Virus record (IMG/VR): IMGVR_UViG_3300017781_000073 | Location: 1-30,143 of that record | Source of the DNA: a virus | Length of the DNA: 30,143 nt | Reading direction: 5' to 3' (one strand) | Shown: positions 28,073 to 30,143 of the stretch, in pieces | Layout of the letters: each line of letters starts with the position of its first letter | Position numbering within the stretch: the first letter of the stretch is position 1 | Made by a program: the position numbers and the translations under genes | The notes under the pieces: model-generated | The model's input: the letters and a program-made list of their open reading frames with translations, nothing else | Database searches by the model: none | Told to the model about the DNA's origin: nothing

Positions 28073-30120
28073 TATTTTGTTGTGGCGATGAATACGCCAT
28101 TCCAATCTTTAGGTAAATCTTGTGTTTTCATATACTCACACCTTTCAATCCACATTTTATAGTAACCTTCCATTTTTCCATCAAAGTGTCTCATTAGTTT
28201 TTCACAAATCCATATTGCTTCATCAAACTTTTGTGCTTGATATGCTTCGTGCATATCTTGATGCTGACGTTGTGCTGTGCGCCATGCAGGACGTCTTTGA
28301 TCCAACACTGTCCATATCCCAATGCCGACTGTTTTACCTTTAACTGCTAGGTCATCTATTTTCAAGTAGAAGAAGTCTGACTTTGTACGTTGATATGTCG
28401 CATCTCCAATAAGAAGTACACATCCGTATTCCTTACATTTGCTTTCAATACGAGCGGCTGTACTGACTGAGTCTCCAAGGACATCGTAACTGTGTCTTTG
28501 TGTACTACCCATTTCGCCCAGATAACCAAGACCAGTATTAATGCCAGCCCCCATCCCAACGGGTGGCCTGCCTTCGCTAGTAATTTTTTCATTAAATATC
28601 TCCACTGCTTTTAGCATATCTAATCCACACTGCACTGCTGTACGAGGATGATCGGGATCATCAATAGGTGCATTGTGTACATGCATACTTGCATCGCCAA
28701 TATATTTAATGACCATGCCGTCTGCATCTAGTATAGGTTGCGTAATTGCATCCATATAGCCATTCATAATTTTTGTTAGGCCTTTTACATCATCGCCAAA
28801 TGATTCACCTAATGGTGTAAAGCCTCTAAGGTCTGAAAAACAAATTGAAACTTCTTTTTTCATTCCTTCTTTTATAAGTGCAGGATTTTCTTGTAACATA
28901 CGCACTACTGTTGGACTTGCGTAACCTGCAAACTGTTTTTTAATTTCTTGCTTTTGAAAGTATTCACTTACAAAGCGATTAAACACTGCATGTAAACCTA
29001 CAATCAGAACCGTAAGGACCGGAAAAGTGACATCCAGCAAATAAAGGTGGTTTTGCCAAGCGTATAATGCACTGTAAGCAAGGCCTCCGGAAAACAGAAC
29101 AATAGCACCACCAACTATGTAGTAGGGCGTAAAACGTGCTAACAAGACTAAAAGAAAACCTATAACTGCTGTTGTTAGTAGTTCTGCTAACAACGCCCAA
29201 TAAGGTCTTTGTATTTGATCTCCGTCAATTACTGTTTGTAGGGTTACTGCCGCAGGAATATAGTTAAATTGAGGCCCTGTTGGGCTTGCAATCATGCCTC
29301 CTATTCCTTCTGCCTGTGCTCCTATAATAACTGTCCGGCCAGTGACCATACTTAAATCATCACTGGCCGCACTAATAGTTTCAAATTGCTTGTTCCAACG
29401 CAACCAAATCTGTCCGTTTGGATCAGTTTTAATAATAGGATAGCCTGGTACTCGTATTGCTTCAATGCCGCCACCTGCTTCTTTAACTTGATAACTTGGT
29501 GCGCCAGTTGAAACACGAATTACTTCTACTGCTAAAGCAGGATACGTATCATCCTGGATACGCATAATGAGAGGAACACGGCGTATAACGCCATCAATCT
29601 CAGGTGATGTGTTTATAACCCCAACACCGTCTGCATTGTCTCCTAGCAGTGGTATAGGTCCCAACATTCCCGGCCATTCAAACATATATGGCAGTGGGTC
29701 TCCTATCTTCGCAATACCTCGCGGGACCGAGTTGCGATTGACTTGGGTAGTTCCTGCTTGTGCAATTACTACTCCGTTGCCCGCAAGTGCTTGAGCCAAG
29801 TCCATGTCGCCGCCTAACCTATCGACCTCTGACATTAGAATTGGGAGTACTATAATACCCGCACCTGCTTCTCGAAGTTTCCAGATTATATCTGCCAGTA
29901 CTTCTCGCTTCCAAGGCCATTGCCCATACTTTTCAATGGCTGTTTCATCGATAGCGACTACTACAATATCTTGGGACACTTGTGGTTGATCAGTGGTTTG
30001 TAGTATATCGAATTGCTTCAACCGGAGCGTTTGGACAATGGTGCTATCACCATAATGTATGCTGATCATAACTATAGCCGTGATAAAGGCTACTGCCCAA
30101 TGGGTGATATACTTGCTCAT
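28072..30120 (-). CDS. CHASE2-domain class III adenylate cyclase
   Basis: The 682-residue protein has one N-terminal span (about 8-22), a CHASE2 sensor outside the membrane (about 45-300, with VVVAIDETAIEKYGQWPWKR and VGVINTSPEIDGVIRRVP), three spans (about 309-380), a linker and a class III cyclase domain (425-605). In the domain both metal Asp are kept (D430 in FSDLRGFT, D476 in YIGDA), as are the purine Lys K472, Asp D546 and transition-state Arg R557. The usual Asn in GDxVN is Ser (S553). A helical tail (610-660) resembles that of bacterial CHASE2 cyclases. It would make cAMP in the host membrane. The region is richer in G and C than most of the window. No ribosome site is seen; GATAAATA ends 4 bases before the ATG. 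Confidence 0.9.
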   Translation of the reverse strand: MSKYITHWAVAFITAIVMISIHYGDSTIVQTLRLKQFDILQTTDQPQVSQDIVVVAIDETAIEKYGQWPWKREVLADIIWKLREAGAGIIVLPILMSEVDRLGGDMDLAQALAGNGVVIAQAGTTQVNRNSVPRGIAKIGDPLPYMFEWPGMLGPIPLLGDNADGVGVINTSPEIDGVIRRVPLIMRIQDDTYPALAVEVIRVSTGAPSYQVKEAGGGIEAIRVPGYPIIKTDPNGQIWLRWNKQFETISAASDDLSMVTGRTVIIGAQAEGIGGMIASPTGPQFNYIPAAVTLQTVIDGDQIQRPYWALLAELLTTAVIGFLLVLLARFTPYYIVGGAIVLFSGGLAYSALYAWQNHLYLLDVTFPVLTVLIVGLHAVFNRFVSEYFQKQEIKKQFAGYASPTVVRMLQENPALIKEGMKKEVSICFSDLRGFTPLGESFGDDVKGLTKIMNGYMDAITQPILDADGMVIKYIGDASMHVHNAPIDDPDHPRTAVQCGLDMLKAVEIFNEKITSEGRPPVGMGAGINTGLGYLGEMGSTQRHSYDVLGDSVSTAARIESKCKEYGCVLLIGDATYQRTKSDFFYLKIDDLAVKGKTVGIGIWTVLDQRRPAWRTAQRQHQDMHEAYQAQKFDEAIWICEKLMRHFDGKMEGYYKMWIERCEYMKTQDLPKDWNGVFIATTK

Positions 30121-30124
30121 ACTG

Positions 30125-30132
30125 TATTTATC
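30125..30132 (-). promoter_or_regulatory. Late-type motif GATAAATA before the cyclase ATG
   Basis: It ends 4 bases before the ATG at 30120, close to the geometry seen at 10120-10127. Confidence 0.4.
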
Positions 30133-30143
30133 GGTGCTACTTA

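Noticed and set aside
1-30143. Prophage or insertion sequence in a bacterial chromosome
   Set aside because: No integrase, transposase or att-like repeats. Host-type genes such as iscU, infA and the cyclase lie within phage-style overlapping gene runs.

Overview
The window looks like part of the genome of a large, AT-rich marine myovirus of the T4-like group (cyanophage or pelagiphage type). The reasons are a very long virion-structure gene and a tail-fibre-like gene of the kind found in these phages, dense small genes joined by TAATG and ATGA overlaps, phage DNA-repair genes (ATP-dependent ligase, UV-damage endonuclease), a tRNA set, and copies of an ATAAATA motif like the T4 late promoter. 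No photosynthesis genes are seen, so the host cannot be assigned. Nearly all genes lie on the minus strand; only 3460-3750 and the block 26873-27818 are on the plus strand.

Layout. 1-3398: a partial structural gene and an A-type Fe-S carrier behind a late promoter. 3460-8945: small proteins, uvsE, two tandem 2OG-Fe(II) oxygenases, a glycosyltransferase, a QueD/PTPS-like enzyme, a sialyltransferase-like protein and a small membrane protein. 9011-13471: tail fibre, two unrecognised phage proteins, DNA ligase. 13535-14240: five tRNAs (Arg-GCG, Cys-GCA, Pro-TGG, CAT, Trp-CCA), a possible three-way-junction RNA, and a 24-codon microgene with its own promoter and terminator. 14245-17753: secreted lyase-like protein, IscU, a Rieske-oxygenase-like protein without Rieske ligands, an odd tRNA with a GTT anticodon, a truncated class II synthetase-like protein and a zinc ribbon. 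17772-21928: small genes, tRNA-Thr, tRNA-Ser and an operon with ClpP. 22006-26815: second ClpP, metalloprotease, IF-1, two more oxygenases, peroxiredoxin. 26873-27818: four small plus-strand genes. 27815-30120: a CHASE2 adenylate cyclase and a coiled-coil partner.

Two promoter classes can be read directly. Host-type promoters (TTGACA or close, usually 17 bases, TATAAT or close) precede many accessory and metabolic genes. ATAAATA late-type motifs precede structural genes and several others. In several cases the motif sits so close to the ATG that the transcript would have almost no leader.

The main themes are takeover of host translation (seven ordinary tRNAs, one aberrant tRNA, a synthetase-like protein, IF-1), protein turnover (two ClpP, a metalloprotease), iron and redox chemistry (IscU, A-type carrier, four 2OG-oxygenase-like proteins, a Rieske-like protein, peroxiredoxin) and host signalling (membrane cyclase). 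The most unusual item is the cassette at 16582-17521: an AsnRS-like catalytic core with no anticodon-binding domain, lying 8 bases upstream of a tRNA that has an Asn anticodon and Asn-type end bases but a class II body with a 29-base variable region.
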